Part shown: one piece after another, positions 1 through 8,648 of the stretch
How positions within the stretch are numbered: position 1 is the stretch's first letter
How the letters are laid out: every line of letters begins with the position of its first letter
Source of the DNA: QHXW01 sp963752965
GTDB lineage: Bacteria; Acidobacteriota; Terriglobia; Bryobacterales; Bryobacteraceae
Assembly: GCA_963752965.1 (NCBI GenBank)
Contig: CAVWAJ010000017.1
Span: forward strand, 248,001 to 312,000
Reading direction: 5' to 3'
DNA length: 64,000 nucleotides
Position numbers and translations under genes: made by a program
The notes under the pieces: generated by a model
Seen by the model: the letters and a program-made list of their open reading frames with translations, nothing else
Databases searched by the model: none
What the model was told of the DNA's origin: nothing

Positions 1-125
1 ACCCGGAGTTTCTCAAACCATTTGAGAGCGCGGGTGAGAGTGTCACTGTCCACGAGAGTGGCCGCGACAGCCGTCAGCTCAAGCTGATTCCAGCCGAGTC
101 GACGCCCAAGAATTCCGGGAACTGA
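1..125 (+). CDS. 3' end of a CarboxypepD_reg-type secreted protein (partial)
   Basis: Only the last 40 codons are in the window, read in the frame starting at base 3, with the TGA at 123-125. The tail (PEFLKPFES..., then RQLKLIPAE) closely matches the C-terminus of the next gene (PEYLKAFEA..., then AQLKLIPAE), so the two are tandem paralogues. The next ATG follows after three bases, which suggests one transcript. The function is unknown beyond membership of this family of repeat-domain proteins; the domains themselves lie outside the window. Confidence 0.8.
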   Translation, partial: PEFLKPFESAGESVTVHESGRDSRQLKLIPAESTPKNSGN

Positions 126-128
126 AGC

Positions 129-1784
129 ATGGCTGGAGGGCTTCGTTTCGTCTGTATCCTGCTCTTTGCCGCCGTGCTGGATGCGCAGCGGCCAAGCGAG
201 CCGCCTCCGAAACTGGAGAGCTGCTCCGTGGAGGGGCAACTTGTGAACGCAGTCACCGGCGAGCCCGTGACAAAGGCTGAAATCACGCTCTGGGGAATGG
301 GAACGTCACGAGATCAGCGTTACGTCACAACCAGCACCGCCGCCGGCCGATTCGCCGTGCCGGATGTGGAACCAGGAAAATACCAAATGAGCGCCAGAAA
401 GCGCGGCTACGCTGCAACCGAATATGGCGCTCGCAGTAAGGGGCGATCGGGGATCACGTTGTCACTTGATCCTGGCCAGCATCTGTCTGGCCTCATATGG
501 CGCCTGCCTCCGCAAGCGGTTATCACGGGGCATGTTCTGGATGTGGATGGCGAGCCCCTGCCCAACATCGAGGTTGCCCTGCTTCAGCACAGCTTCGAGC
601 GTGGCAGGCGGCAACTAGCGTTTAGTGGCCAGGCCACTACGAATGACTTGGGCGAGTACCGGCTGTTCGGGCTGTCGCCGGGAAGGTACTACCTGAGTGC
701 CACCGCGAACCGTATGACACAACGGGGAGACTACGACGGCAGGCATGGCTACGCTCCGACTTACTATCCAGGGACCAGCGATCCGGCCGGCGCCAAGGCG
801 ATCGAGCTGCAAGCGGGGACGCTGCTGCGCGGGACCGATATCACGTTGACGAGGACACGCACCGCGCGGGTCCGAGGACGGGTGGTCGATCCCGATCCCA
901 AACAGCGTGTTGTTCTGCCCGGGTTCGTTTCGTTACAGAGGCTCGGCGACGAGTCGCAATTCATCTTCGGGGGCAATTTCGGTTCCAGCATTGACGAGCA
1001 GGGGAATTTCGAGATTAGGGGAGTTGTGCCCGGTGCGTACTATGTCGAGGCTTTCAAACAAGGAGACCGCAAAACGCTCCACGCTCAGCAGCCCATCGAC
1101 GTGCGCGAAAGCGACGTCGAGAACATTGTTTTGGAATTGCAGCCGGGTACGGAGTTGAAGGGCCAGTTGCGTATTGAGGGCCGCGCCGTCGGAGATATAA
1201 CTGACGCGCAGATCGAGTTGCAGCCGGATGATTCCAGCTACAGGGGAGGCGTCGGCGCGCCTGTGAAGGCAGATGGGAGTTTCACTCTGGCGGACGTCCA
1301 ACCCGCTCATTATTCGTTGAGCGTTTACCGTGGCACCGAGAATCATTACCTGAAAACCGCGCGCCTGAGCGATCAAGATGTGCTCGAAACCGGGCTTGAT
1401 TTGACGCATGGCGTGAGCGGCACTCTGGAAGTTGTGTTGAGCGCCAACGGCGGTCAGGTTGAGGGCGTGGTTTTGAACGCGAACGAGCAGCCGGAGGCCG
1501 GGGCCACGGTGGTGCTGGTGCCGGATGCGCCACACCGCTTCCAAACACGGCTGTACAAGGACACCACGACGGACCAGTATGGGCGGTTCACGATCACGGG
1601 CATTGCGCCTGGGGGATACAAATTATTCGCATGGGAAGACGTGGAGGATGGCGCGTACGAGGATCCGGAATACCTGAAAGCCTTCGAGGCGTTAGGCGAG
1701 CCCAAAACCATCCGCGAACGCAGCCGGGAAAGCGCGCAGTTGAAACTGATTCCGGCGGAAGGCAAGAAGGTAGTGTCCCGCTGA
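129..1784 (+). CDS. Secreted multi-domain carboxypeptidase-regulatory-like protein
   Basis: A 551-residue protein with an N-terminal signal peptide (about residues 1-20, ending near DAQRP). It is followed by several repeated beta-sandwich units of the CarboxypepD_reg/Cna_B type: motifs such as GEPVTKAEITLWG, GHVLDVDGEPLPNIEV, GVVLNANEQPEAGATV, each followed by G-x-F/Y-x-[IVL]-x-x-[IV]-x-P-G. Such domains are common in secreted and outer-membrane proteins of Acidobacteria, often without enzymatic activity, so a structural, adhesive or binding role is inferred. It starts three bases after the stop of a paralogue. The ATG at 129 is supported by the signal peptide. No catalytic residues were seen. 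Confidence 0.75.
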   Translation: MAGGLRFVCILLFAAVLDAQRPSEPPPKLESCSVEGQLVNAVTGEPVTKAEITLWGMGTSRDQRYVTTSTAAGRFAVPDVEPGKYQMSARKRGYAATEYGARSKGRSGITLSLDPGQHLSGLIWRLPPQAVITGHVLDVDGEPLPNIEVALLQHSFERGRRQLAFSGQATTNDLGEYRLFGLSPGRYYLSATANRMTQRGDYDGRHGYAPTYYPGTSDPAGAKAIELQAGTLLRGTDITLTRTRTARVRGRVVDPDPKQRVVLPGFVSLQRLGDESQFIFGGNFGSSIDEQGNFEIRGVVPGAYYVEAFKQGDRKTLHAQQPIDVRESDVENIVLELQPGTELKGQLRIEGRAVGDITDAQIELQPDDSSYRGGVGAPVKADGSFTLADVQPAHYSLSVYRGTENHYLKTARLSDQDVLETGLDLTHGVSGTLEVVLSANGGQVEGVVLNANEQPEAGATVVLVPDAPHRFQTRLYKDTTTDQYGRFTITGIAPGGYKLFAWEDVEDGAYEDPEYLKAFEALGEPKTIRERSRESAQLKLIPAEGKKVVSR

Positions 1785-1800
1785 TGCCATCCGCGGGCGG

Positions 1801-4104
1801 TTATTGGCGGGCGGATTTCCGTGGATAGCCCTTGCCGTGCCGTTCTGGCTCCACTAGGGAGAACTGCAGTTTTCGCTCCACGGTATCCACGCGTTCCAGC
1901 AGCACGTGGACACGGTCACCGATCGAGAACTCGCGGCGCGAGCGCTGGCCGATGATCTTGCGTACGTTTTCGTGGTATGTGTAGCGGTCGCCAGGCAGTG
2001 AATCCATCGGCACGAGACCTTCGATGAACAGATCGGCCAGTTCCACAAACAGGCCGTACTTGGTGGTGCTGATGATCAGCGCGTCGAACTCATCGCCCAC
2101 CCGGTCCGCCATGAACTTGGTCTTTTTCCACTCGACCAGCTCGCGCTCCGCTTCGGCGGCCCGGCGCTCGGATTGCGACGAGTCATCGGCAATAGCGCTC
2201 AGCTCGGCTGCGGAGGAATAAGCCCACCCGTCCATCAGCGCGGACAGCAGCCGGTGCACCATGAGATCGGGATAGCGGCGTATGGGGGAAGTGAAATGCG
2301 TGTAGGTTTCGGCCGCAAGTGCAAAATGACCGACGTTGTCCGCCGAGTACCTTGCCTGCTTGAGCGAGCGCAGCATGAGATAGCTCAGGATGCGCTCCTC
2401 CGGCTTACCCTCGATCTTTCCGACTAGCTTCTGATAGTGGCGCGGCGAAATCTTGACCTCGCCCGGCAGCACGATCTCGCGCCGCACCTTGTGCCCGTCG
2501 CGGCGCTTGTCCGCATAGCCGAATTTCTGCACGGGAATCGCACCCACGCCGAGCGAATAGCCGAAATGTGCCGCCACCTCTTCGAATTCCAGTACGCGCT
2601 TGGGATCGGGCGGCTCATGAATGCGGTAGATGGAAGGCAAACCACTCGCTTGCAAATGCGCGGCTACGGCCTCGTTCGCGGCGAGCATGAACTCTTCGAT
2701 GATGCGGTGCGCGATGTTGCGCGCCGCCCGCGCCACCCCGATCATCGCGCCCCATTCGTCAAACTCGATCAGCGGTTCGGGCAGATCGAAGTCGATCGAC
2801 CCGCGCCGCACCCGCTTGCGGTTCAGAACTTCCGCCAGCTCGCGCATCAGCTCGAAGCGCGCAGTGAGGGCGCTATACCGCTCACGCAGTTTCGCGTCCC
2901 CCTCCAGCAGGAGGTGCACGTCCGTATAGGTCATGCGCTCGGCGCTGCGAATCACGCCGCGCACGAATCTCTGGGCCACCATATCGCCGTGGTGATCGAA
3001 CTCCATCAGCGCGGAAAGCACCAGCCGGTCCAGGTGCGGGTTCAGAGAACAGAGATTCGTGGAAAGCTCGAACGGCAGCATGGGCACCGCGCGATCGGGA
3101 AAATAGACGCTGGTCCCGCGAAGCCGCGCTTCCGCATCGATGGGCGTGCCCGGCCGGACGTAGTGGCTCACATCCGCGATATGCACGTGCAGTGCATAGT
3201 TGCCGTTGGGCAGCCGGTCCACCCAGACCGCGTCGTCGAAATCGCGCGCCGTCTCGCCGTCGATCGTTACCACGTCCAGCGAGCGGAAGTCCTCGCGCCC
3301 CGCCAGCTCCCAGGCCGCGATCACGCCGGAGATCGCTTCGGCCTGCTCCACCACCTCGGGCGGAAACCGGTGGGGCAGATGAAACTTGCGAATGATGATC
3401 TCCACATCGATGCCGAAATCATCAGGCGAGCCCAGAATTTCGATCACGCGCCCCACCGGACCCTCACCGCGTTCGGCATACTCCAATAGCTCGACGTTGA
3501 CGATCATGCCATCCAGCTTCTCAGGCTCCGTGATCTCGAGCGGCTTCGGGCCGACCCGATCGATTTGCGCAGCCGGCGCGGGAATCGCGAGCTCGTCCGG
3601 AATGTCGATCCAATCGTGCAGCCGCTCGTCGTGCGGCACCACGTAGAACCCGCGCCGCCCCGTGCGGAACTCACCCACCACCGTGGGATGCGCGCGCTTG
3701 AGAATCTTGATGACCTCGCCGTCCGCCCGTCCGCCGGCTTCGATCCGCGCGATTCGCACCACCACGCGATCGCCGTGCATGGCGCTCTGGGCTGCTTCGG
3801 CCGGTATATAGATGTCGCCCGCAATGCCTTCGAGCGGCCGGTCGGAGATCAGGAAGCCGTAGCCGTCGCGGTGCATGGAGAGCCGTCCCACCGCGAATTC
3901 GCGGCTGGCGCGTGTGGCGGCGAAGTGGCCCGATCGCGTTTCGATCAGATCGCCCCGGGCTACCAGGCGCGCGAGCAGCGTTTCCAGGTCCACGCGGCTT
4001 GGGATGCGTGCGCCCAACTCGCGCACCAGCTGTTTGAAATTAGCCTTGGCGTGCGGCAAACGGCAGATATGGTCCAGCAGGGCCGCCTCGGTCATATTCT
4101 CCAT
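1801..4104 (-). CDS. rnr: Ribonuclease R (RNB-family 3'-5' exoribonuclease)
   Basis: A processive 3'-5' exoribonuclease that degrades structured RNA in the cytoplasm. From the ATG at 4104 it is 767 residues, normal for the family. Order of domains: an N-terminal winged helix-like segment (ALLDHICRLPHAKANFKQL), cold-shock OB domains (GYGFLISD; GDIYIPAEAAQSAMHGD), the RNB catalytic domain with the metal-binding run of acidic residues (TIDGETARDFDDAVWVD; HIADVSHYV) and HFTSPIRRYPDLMVHR, and a C-terminal S1 domain. The frame stays open upstream to 4329, but that extension is low-complexity, overlaps the divergent FecR gene and matches nothing in RNase R, so the ATG at 4104 (alternatively 4095) is preferred. 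Confidence 0.93.
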   Translation of the reverse strand: MENMTEAALLDHICRLPHAKANFKQLVRELGARIPSRVDLETLLARLVARGDLIETRSGHFAATRASREFAVGRLSMHRDGYGFLISDRPLEGIAGDIYIPAEAAQSAMHGDRVVVRIARIEAGGRADGEVIKILKRAHPTVVGEFRTGRRGFYVVPHDERLHDWIDIPDELAIPAPAAQIDRVGPKPLEITEPEKLDGMIVNVELLEYAERGEGPVGRVIEILGSPDDFGIDVEIIIRKFHLPHRFPPEVVEQAEAISGVIAAWELAGREDFRSLDVVTIDGETARDFDDAVWVDRLPNGNYALHVHIADVSHYVRPGTPIDAEARLRGTSVYFPDRAVPMLPFELSTNLCSLNPHLDRLVLSALMEFDHHGDMVAQRFVRGVIRSAERMTYTDVHLLLEGDAKLRERYSALTARFELMRELAEVLNRKRVRRGSIDFDLPEPLIEFDEWGAMIGVARAARNIAHRIIEEFMLAANEAVAAHLQASGLPSIYRIHEPPDPKRVLEFEEVAAHFGYSLGVGAIPVQKFGYADKRRDGHKVRREIVLPGEVKISPRHYQKLVGKIEGKPEERILSYLMLRSLKQARYSADNVGHFALAAETYTHFTSPIRRYPDLMVHRLLSALMDGWAYSSAAELSAIADDSSQSERRAAEAERELVEWKKTKFMADRVGDEFDALIISTTKYGLFVELADLFIEGLVPMDSLPGDRYTYHENVRKIIGQRSRREFSIGDRVHVLLERVDTVERKLQFSLVEPERHGKGYPRKSARQ

Positions 4105-4177
4105 GGTACTCGCCTCGCGAGATTTCGCTGCAACGCTTGGTGTACGCTGTTCGTCAGATAAGCGGCGAGGAAACGTC

Positions 4178-5704
4178 ATGAAGGCGGCGGATTGTACGTT
4201 ATTCCTGGTAGCGCTTCCCGTGGTGCTCCTGGCCGCCCCCGTTCGGGTGGCGCGCGTCGGGGAACTGGAAGGCAGCGTCGAAGTGCAGCTCCATGCGGCG
4301 GACGCCTGGAGGCCGGCCGTACGCAACATGCCTCTGGTCGAAGCGGCCAGGGTCCGGAGTGCGCCCGCCGCGCAGGTTGAGATTGAGCTGGATGACGGCA
4401 GCGCTCTCAGGCTGTCCGGCGATGCGCTCTGCGAGCTCTCCGATTACACGCGCCTTTCCACCGGCCAGCGCGTGACCCTGGTGTCGCTCGATCACGGCGT
4501 GGCATATTTTACGGGTGAGCCCGATCGTCACGACGCCCTCATCCTCACTGTTCCGGGAGCGCAGGCCACGGTGCGTGTTGGCACTCGCGCGCGCCTGGAA
4601 GCCAACAACGAGGCCAGCCAGATCGCCGTGCTGGAGGGCAAGGTGCGTTTCTCCTCGCCTGTGGCGGAGTTGGACCTGAACGAGGGCCAGACTGCGCGCG
4701 TCGAAAACGCGAGTCAGGCGCGATTCTTCCTCTATCGCGAAGTCAAACCCCTCGACAGCGATCGATGGAATGAGCAGCGCGATCAAGCGCTCGCCACCAG
4801 CGGCTCGGCTGACCGGTTGCCGGGCTTGGTGTACGGCCTGGTCGATCTCGACGCTAACGGCGCATGGATGCAAACGGACGAGCTAGGCGCCATGTGGAAA
4901 CCGAAGGTCGCGTCCGGCTGGACGCCCTATCGCGACGGCCAGTGGATGTGGTACGACGAGCTGGGCTATACATGGATTGCCAACGAACCCTGGGGATGGC
5001 TTCCGTTCCACTACGGCCGGTGGATCGAGCAGAGCGGTCTTGGCTGGGCGTGGGTACCGGAAAAAGGTACGGTTTTCAAACCAGGCGAAGTGTATTGGCT
5101 GCGCCAGGGGAACATCGTGGGGTGGGGTCCGCTTGCTCCCGGCGAGACTTGGGGTGCCTCAAGTGTTCCACGCTTGTATCTGCGCTCGAACACAACGCTC
5201 GCCCGGTGGACGCAGGATGCGCGACTGCTGACGCCCGCGGACACAGTCGAGAAACTCGCCACCAACGCCGCCGTGTTTGTGATCGCGCCGCCTTCGCCTG
5301 CTTGGGATAGTACCAAGCTGGATGCGGTCCGGCCTTTGCTGAACGCCGGCAACACACGCATTGTGCCGCTCGTGCCCGGTGTCACCTATTCCGGTGACGC
5401 TCCTCCGCCCGAAGCGCCTTCCGCGCCGGACGCCGCGGAGCCACCGGCTCCGCCAATTGCCGCGGATGCCGCCATCCCGCCCGAGCCGGAATACGGCCCC
5501 GGGCCAGTGCCTGAGCCGCCGGAGGTTTATTACCCCGCGCCTATCTACACCGGCATCATCGTGGTGAATCCCCCGGAGCGGCGCTCGGGCCCGTCGACAT
5601 CGCCGCCCACTCATGAGCACCCCGAGCCGCCCGTGCATCACATCGAGCCGCCGGCCCATCCCAAGGAGTCCGATGGATCAAAATCCACCGACAACAAGAA
5701 CTAA
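4178..5704 (+). CDS. FecR-domain protein with DUF6600-like Trp-rich region and Pro-rich tail
   Basis: A 508-residue exported protein. The ATG at 4178 is preceded by GAGGAAA and opens a signal peptide (FLVALPVVLLAAP). Residues of about 30-190 resemble a FecR domain (RVGELEGSVEVQ; DDGSALRLSGDALCEL; VPGAQATVRVGTRARLEANN). The middle holds Trp/Tyr-rich repeats typical of DUF6600 (GWTPYRDGQWMWYDELGYTW; WGWLPFHYGRW). The C-terminal 120 residues are Pro/Glu/Ala-rich and His-rich at the end, likely disordered. No TonB receptor or ECF sigma factor is adjacent, so a FecR signalling role is not supported. It is divergent from rnr with about 73 bp between start codons. An upstream extension of this frame to 3875 lies inside rnr and is rejected. 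Confidence 0.75.
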   Translation: MKAADCTLFLVALPVVLLAAPVRVARVGELEGSVEVQLHAADAWRPAVRNMPLVEAARVRSAPAAQVEIELDDGSALRLSGDALCELSDYTRLSTGQRVTLVSLDHGVAYFTGEPDRHDALILTVPGAQATVRVGTRARLEANNEASQIAVLEGKVRFSSPVAELDLNEGQTARVENASQARFFLYREVKPLDSDRWNEQRDQALATSGSADRLPGLVYGLVDLDANGAWMQTDELGAMWKPKVASGWTPYRDGQWMWYDELGYTWIANEPWGWLPFHYGRWIEQSGLGWAWVPEKGTVFKPGEVYWLRQGNIVGWGPLAPGETWGASSVPRLYLRSNTTLARWTQDARLLTPADTVEKLATNAAVFVIAPPSPAWDSTKLDAVRPLLNAGNTRIVPLVPGVTYSGDAPPPEAPSAPDAAEPPAPPIAADAAIPPEPEYGPGPVPEPPEVYYPAPIYTGIIVVNPPERRSGPSTSPPTHEHPEPPVHHIEPPAHPKESDGSKSTDNKN

Positions 5705-5707
5705 GCG

Positions 5708-6709
5708 TTAGTGATCGCGCTCCGTCACCAGATCGGTGATGCCGTACAGCGCACGCTGGTAGGGCGATTCCGGAAACTCGCTGATCAACTGGCGTGCCTT
5801 GTCGGTGAACGCCTGCGCGCGCTCGCGCACGCGCTCGATGCCGTGGTATTTTTCCACCATCCCGAGCACCTGGCGGAAGGGCACGTTCTCGTAGTGCCGG
5901 TCGGCCAGCACGCGCTCCACCGAGCGCCGTTCTTCGGCCGGCGCTTGTTCCAGCGCATAGACGAGTGGCAGCGTGACCTTACCTTCGCGCAGATCACCGC
6001 CTACCGGCTTGCCCAGCGTCTTCTCGCGCGCTGTAAAATCGAGCACGTCATCCACCAGTTGGAACGCCATGCCCAGATTCCACGCGTATTCGCCGAGCCG
6101 CTCCTCGGTGGCCGAATCGGCGCCCGCCACTAACGCCCCCAGCTTGGCGCACACAGAGAACAGGCATGCCGTCTTGCGATCCACCAACTCCATGCAGTCG
6201 GCTTCAGTGACGTCGATGCGCCCGATGCGCTCGAGCTGTATCAGCTCACCCTCGACCATCAACTGCGTCAGCCCGATGAGCAGGTCGAGAACATGAAAAT
6301 TCCGCTCGCGCAGCGCCATCTGGAACGCCTGCATGTAGAGCCAGTCACCCGCCAGCACGCAGGTATGATTGCCCCACTGCACGTTCGTCGAGGGCCGGCC
6401 GCGCCGCGTTTCGGCCGTGTCGATCACATCGTCGTGCACCAGCGTGGCTGCGTGGATCATCTCCACCACCGCGCCCATCCGGATCGCGCTCTCGCCGCCA
6501 TCGCCAATCAGTTTGGAGGAAAGCAGCAGCAGGGAAGGCCGCAACCGCTTCCCGCCGGCTTCTTGCAGGTACTGGCCAATCGCGGTGATAGCGTCCACGG
6601 ACGCCACCGATTCGCGGCTGATCTCCCGCTCGACGCGTACCAGGTCCTCTCTGACGAGATCGAACACCTCGCGCGCCGTAAGAGCCTGGCCCAATTTGCC
6701 GAATCCCAT
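5708..6709 (-). CDS. Trans-polyprenyl diphosphate synthase (IspB/HepT type)
   Basis: A 333-residue class I prenyltransferase that elongates allylic diphosphates with isopentenyl diphosphate. The product is probably the side chain of a quinone, or an undecaprenyl-like lipid precursor. The first aspartate-rich motif DDVID is at residues 93-97, followed by RRGRPSTN. The second, DDVLD, is at residues 220-224 (FQLVDDVLDF). GGKRLRPSL near residue 52 is the usual substrate-binding segment. Length is standard. It converges with the FecR gene with only 3 bases between stops. Chain length cannot be read from sequence by eye, so octaprenyl and heptaprenyl are both possible. Confidence 0.9.
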   Translation of the reverse strand: MGFGKLGQALTAREVFDLVREDLVRVEREISRESVASVDAITAIGQYLQEAGGKRLRPSLLLLSSKLIGDGGESAIRMGAVVEMIHAATLVHDDVIDTAETRRGRPSTNVQWGNHTCVLAGDWLYMQAFQMALRERNFHVLDLLIGLTQLMVEGELIQLERIGRIDVTEADCMELVDRKTACLFSVCAKLGALVAGADSATEERLGEYAWNLGMAFQLVDDVLDFTAREKTLGKPVGGDLREGKVTLPLVYALEQAPAEERRSVERVLADRHYENVPFRQVLGMVEKYHGIERVRERAQAFTDKARQLISEFPESPYQRALYGITDLVTERDH

Positions 6710-6766
6710 CAGAATCTAACCAGTTTACTTGTTGGATGGTTGGGGCCGCAAACCAGACTCACGCGT

Positions 6767-7663
6767 TCACCCCATCCATTCGGGGTGTTCCGCCGTGCCG
6801 TCAAATTGAGGAGTGGTCTTAAACGGCTCGTACAGGCCTGTTGCCGCGGCCTGCGCCGTCTTGGCGAGCAGCTTCGCCATGGCTGCTTCGCTCATGGGTT
6901 GAAACGTCTGCGCGGCCTCGAACGCCTGGTCCAGCCGCTCCATCGACTCGCAACCGTTGATCACCACCGACGTCGGCAGGCTCAGCGCATAATGCAGGCA
7001 CTCCATGGGAGTCACCACGCCGCTCTTCAAAACGTTGCCGTCGCCCATCGGCTTCATCCCCAGTACCGCGATGCCCGCCTTCACCAGCCGCGGCATCACG
7101 TGATGCTCAAAGCTGCGGAAGTGCGCGTCCATTACGTTGAGAGGCATCTGGCAGGCGTCGAAATGAAACTTGTGCTGCTCGGCAATTTCCAGCATGCGCA
7201 GATGCACCAGCGGATCTTTGTGCCCCGTGAAGCCGATGTACCGCACCTTCCCGGCCTTCTTGGCCGCGAGTACCGCTTCGAGCGCGCCATCCGGCGCGAA
7301 GAACCGGTCCGGATCTTCCAGCCGAATATTTTCATGATATTGAATCAGGTCGATGTGATCCGTCTGTAGCCGCTGGAGCGATTCGTCGATCTGCTTTGCC
7401 GTGGCCGCTCTCGTGCGTCCGTCGAACTTGGTCATCAGGAACGCCTTCTGCCGGTAGCCGTCGCGGAGCGCCTGGCCCATGCGGATTTCGCTCTCGCCAT
7501 CGTGATAGTCCCAGCAGTTGTCCAAGAAGTTCATGCCGCGGTCAAGCGCACTCCGCACAATCCGCACGCCCTCCGCAGCGTCTTTCGGAAATCCGATGTG
7601 ATACCCGCCGAGGCCGATGGCCGAAACGTCCTCGCCCGTAGCGCCCAACGTTCGATAGATCAT
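6767..7663 (-). CDS. Aldo/keto reductase
   Basis: A 298-residue NADPH-dependent (beta/alpha)8 oxidoreductase. The N-terminus (YRTLGATGEDVSAIGLGG) and DRGMNFLDNCWDYHDGESE are family hallmarks: the aspartate and tyrosine here belong to the catalytic Asp-Tyr-Lys-His set, with LMTKFDGR and IQYHE supplying Lys and His. The start at 7663 has GGAG nine bases upstream. The substrate is unknown; neighbours give no pathway clue. A second, only distantly similar member lies at 19495. The downstream gene at 8102-7686 is not part of an obvious operon with it. Confidence 0.88.
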   Translation of the reverse strand: MIYRTLGATGEDVSAIGLGGYHIGFPKDAAEGVRIVRSALDRGMNFLDNCWDYHDGESEIRMGQALRDGYRQKAFLMTKFDGRTRAATAKQIDESLQRLQTDHIDLIQYHENIRLEDPDRFFAPDGALEAVLAAKKAGKVRYIGFTGHKDPLVHLRMLEIAEQHKFHFDACQMPLNVMDAHFRSFEHHVMPRLVKAGIAVLGMKPMGDGNVLKSGVVTPMECLHYALSLPTSVVINGCESMERLDQAFEAAQTFQPMSEAAMAKLLAKTAQAAATGLYEPFKTTPQFDGTAEHPEWMG

Positions 7664-7685
7664 TGGTCTCCACTCCTTTCCCGAT

Positions 7686-8102
7686 TCACCCCAGGCTCGC
7701 CAATACCTTCATGGCCTGTGCATGCGCCATCACGACGTTCGGATCGCGCTGCAACGCTTCCAGGTAATGCCGCCGGAACTCACCGCGTGCCTCCGATGGC
7801 GCCACCAGCTCCCGCGCCTTCGCCAGAAAGCGATCCGCATCCGCTCCCGTTACCACGGGCTCCTTCGCGTCCAGGGCCTCATCGATCAGCACCACCAGTT
7901 CCGAGAGGTCGTGTAGCCACGCGAACCATGGATCGTGCAACACCAGCTCGAGCAACTGCCCGCGCGACCGGATTCTCGCAATGTCACGATCGTACACCGC
8001 GGTCTCCGAATCGAGCAGCGTCTTATGGAGCCCAAGGAGCTCGTTACGCAAATCGGTCAACCGCGGCCGAGTGCCATCCGGCGGTGAGGAAAACGAAGCC
8101 AT
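7686..8102 (-). CDS. Uncharacterised 138-residue alpha-helical protein
   Basis: A soluble, probably all-helical protein with no signal peptide. Alternating charged and hydrophobic helices are visible (LRNELLGLHKTLLDSETAVYD; LLELVLHDPWFAWLHDL; DADRFLAKARELV). It lies 22 bases upstream of the aldo/keto reductase on the same strand and could be co-transcribed with it. I do not recognise the family. Codon use and G+C match the neighbours, so it is likely a real gene. Confidence 0.6.
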   Translation of the reverse strand: MASFSSPPDGTRPRLTDLRNELLGLHKTLLDSETAVYDRDIARIRSRGQLLELVLHDPWFAWLHDLSELVVLIDEALDAKEPVVTGADADRFLAKARELVAPSEARGEFRRHYLEALQRDPNVVMAHAQAMKVLASLG

Positions 8103-8147
8103 CCCTTAAGGACAGAGTAGCGTGTTTGACGGGTGGCGCGGCTAGCC

Positions 8148-8558
8148 CTATTCCGCCGCCGCCGTTCGCGACTTGTGTTCCTCCAACTGGCGCACCCGGT
8201 AATAGCCACCCGCAAGCGCCGAGGGGATCGACAAGAACATCAGCGCGATCGAATACCAGAGCGGTTGCGTGGCGGGATAGTACTGTACCTCGAGGATGCT
8301 CGCCGCAATGGAAAGGGCCGCAAGCCCCAGCGCGTGCTTCATTTCCGCCCGCCCCGCCAGCAGAGCCGTGACGTACCCGCCAATGGCAATGAAAAAGAAG
8401 CCCGTACCCAGCCGGTACGCGAAATAGGCCGCGTCCGGCGGCTCACCCGGCTGCGGCATGATGTCCGGAGCCAGCGCCGTCAATGCCGTGTCGCCCCCCA
8501 ATTGCGAAACCAGCATCACGACATACCCCAAGACTAACGCCAGCACGCTGCGCACCAT
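8148..8558 (-). CDS. Uncharacterised four-helix membrane protein
   Basis: A 136-residue inner-membrane protein with about four hydrophobic segments: residues 4-20 (VLALVLGYVVMLVSQLGG), 44-66 (FAYRLGTGFFFIAIGGYVTA), 73-90 and 96-117 (LWYSIALMFLSIPSALAGGY), ending in a charged tail. No functional motif was recognised. It is on the same strand as the next downstream gene, about 45 bases apart. Its own upstream gene, the S53 peptidase at 10826-8649, is also on the minus strand, so read-through is possible. Confidence 0.6.
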   Translation of the reverse strand: MVRSVLALVLGYVVMLVSQLGGDTALTALAPDIMPQPGEPPDAAYFAYRLGTGFFFIAIGGYVTALLAGRAEMKHALGLAALSIAASILEVQYYPATQPLWYSIALMFLSIPSALAGGYYRVRQLEEHKSRTAAAE

Positions 8559-8648
8559 CAGCGATCATGATACACGACCCCTGCACCGCGACTCGCGATG
8601 GCACCCATGCTGCCCAGTGCCCCATGGCACGGATCGCGCCGTGGTGCG

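Noticed and set aside
1789..1816. Hairpin ATCCGC...GCGGAT between the convergent first gene and rnr
   Set aside because: The stem is short, overlaps the rnr stop and has no T-run, so calling it a terminator is not justified.
2437..3489. 350-codon open frame on the plus strand
   Set aside because: It lies antisense to RNase R, whose motifs are unambiguous; His/Arg/Gln-rich composition is typical of an antisense shadow in high-G+C DNA.
6293..7369. 358-codon open frame on the plus strand
   Set aside because: It spans the antisense of two real genes (polyprenyl synthase and aldo/keto reductase) and the gap between them, so it cannot be a conserved gene.
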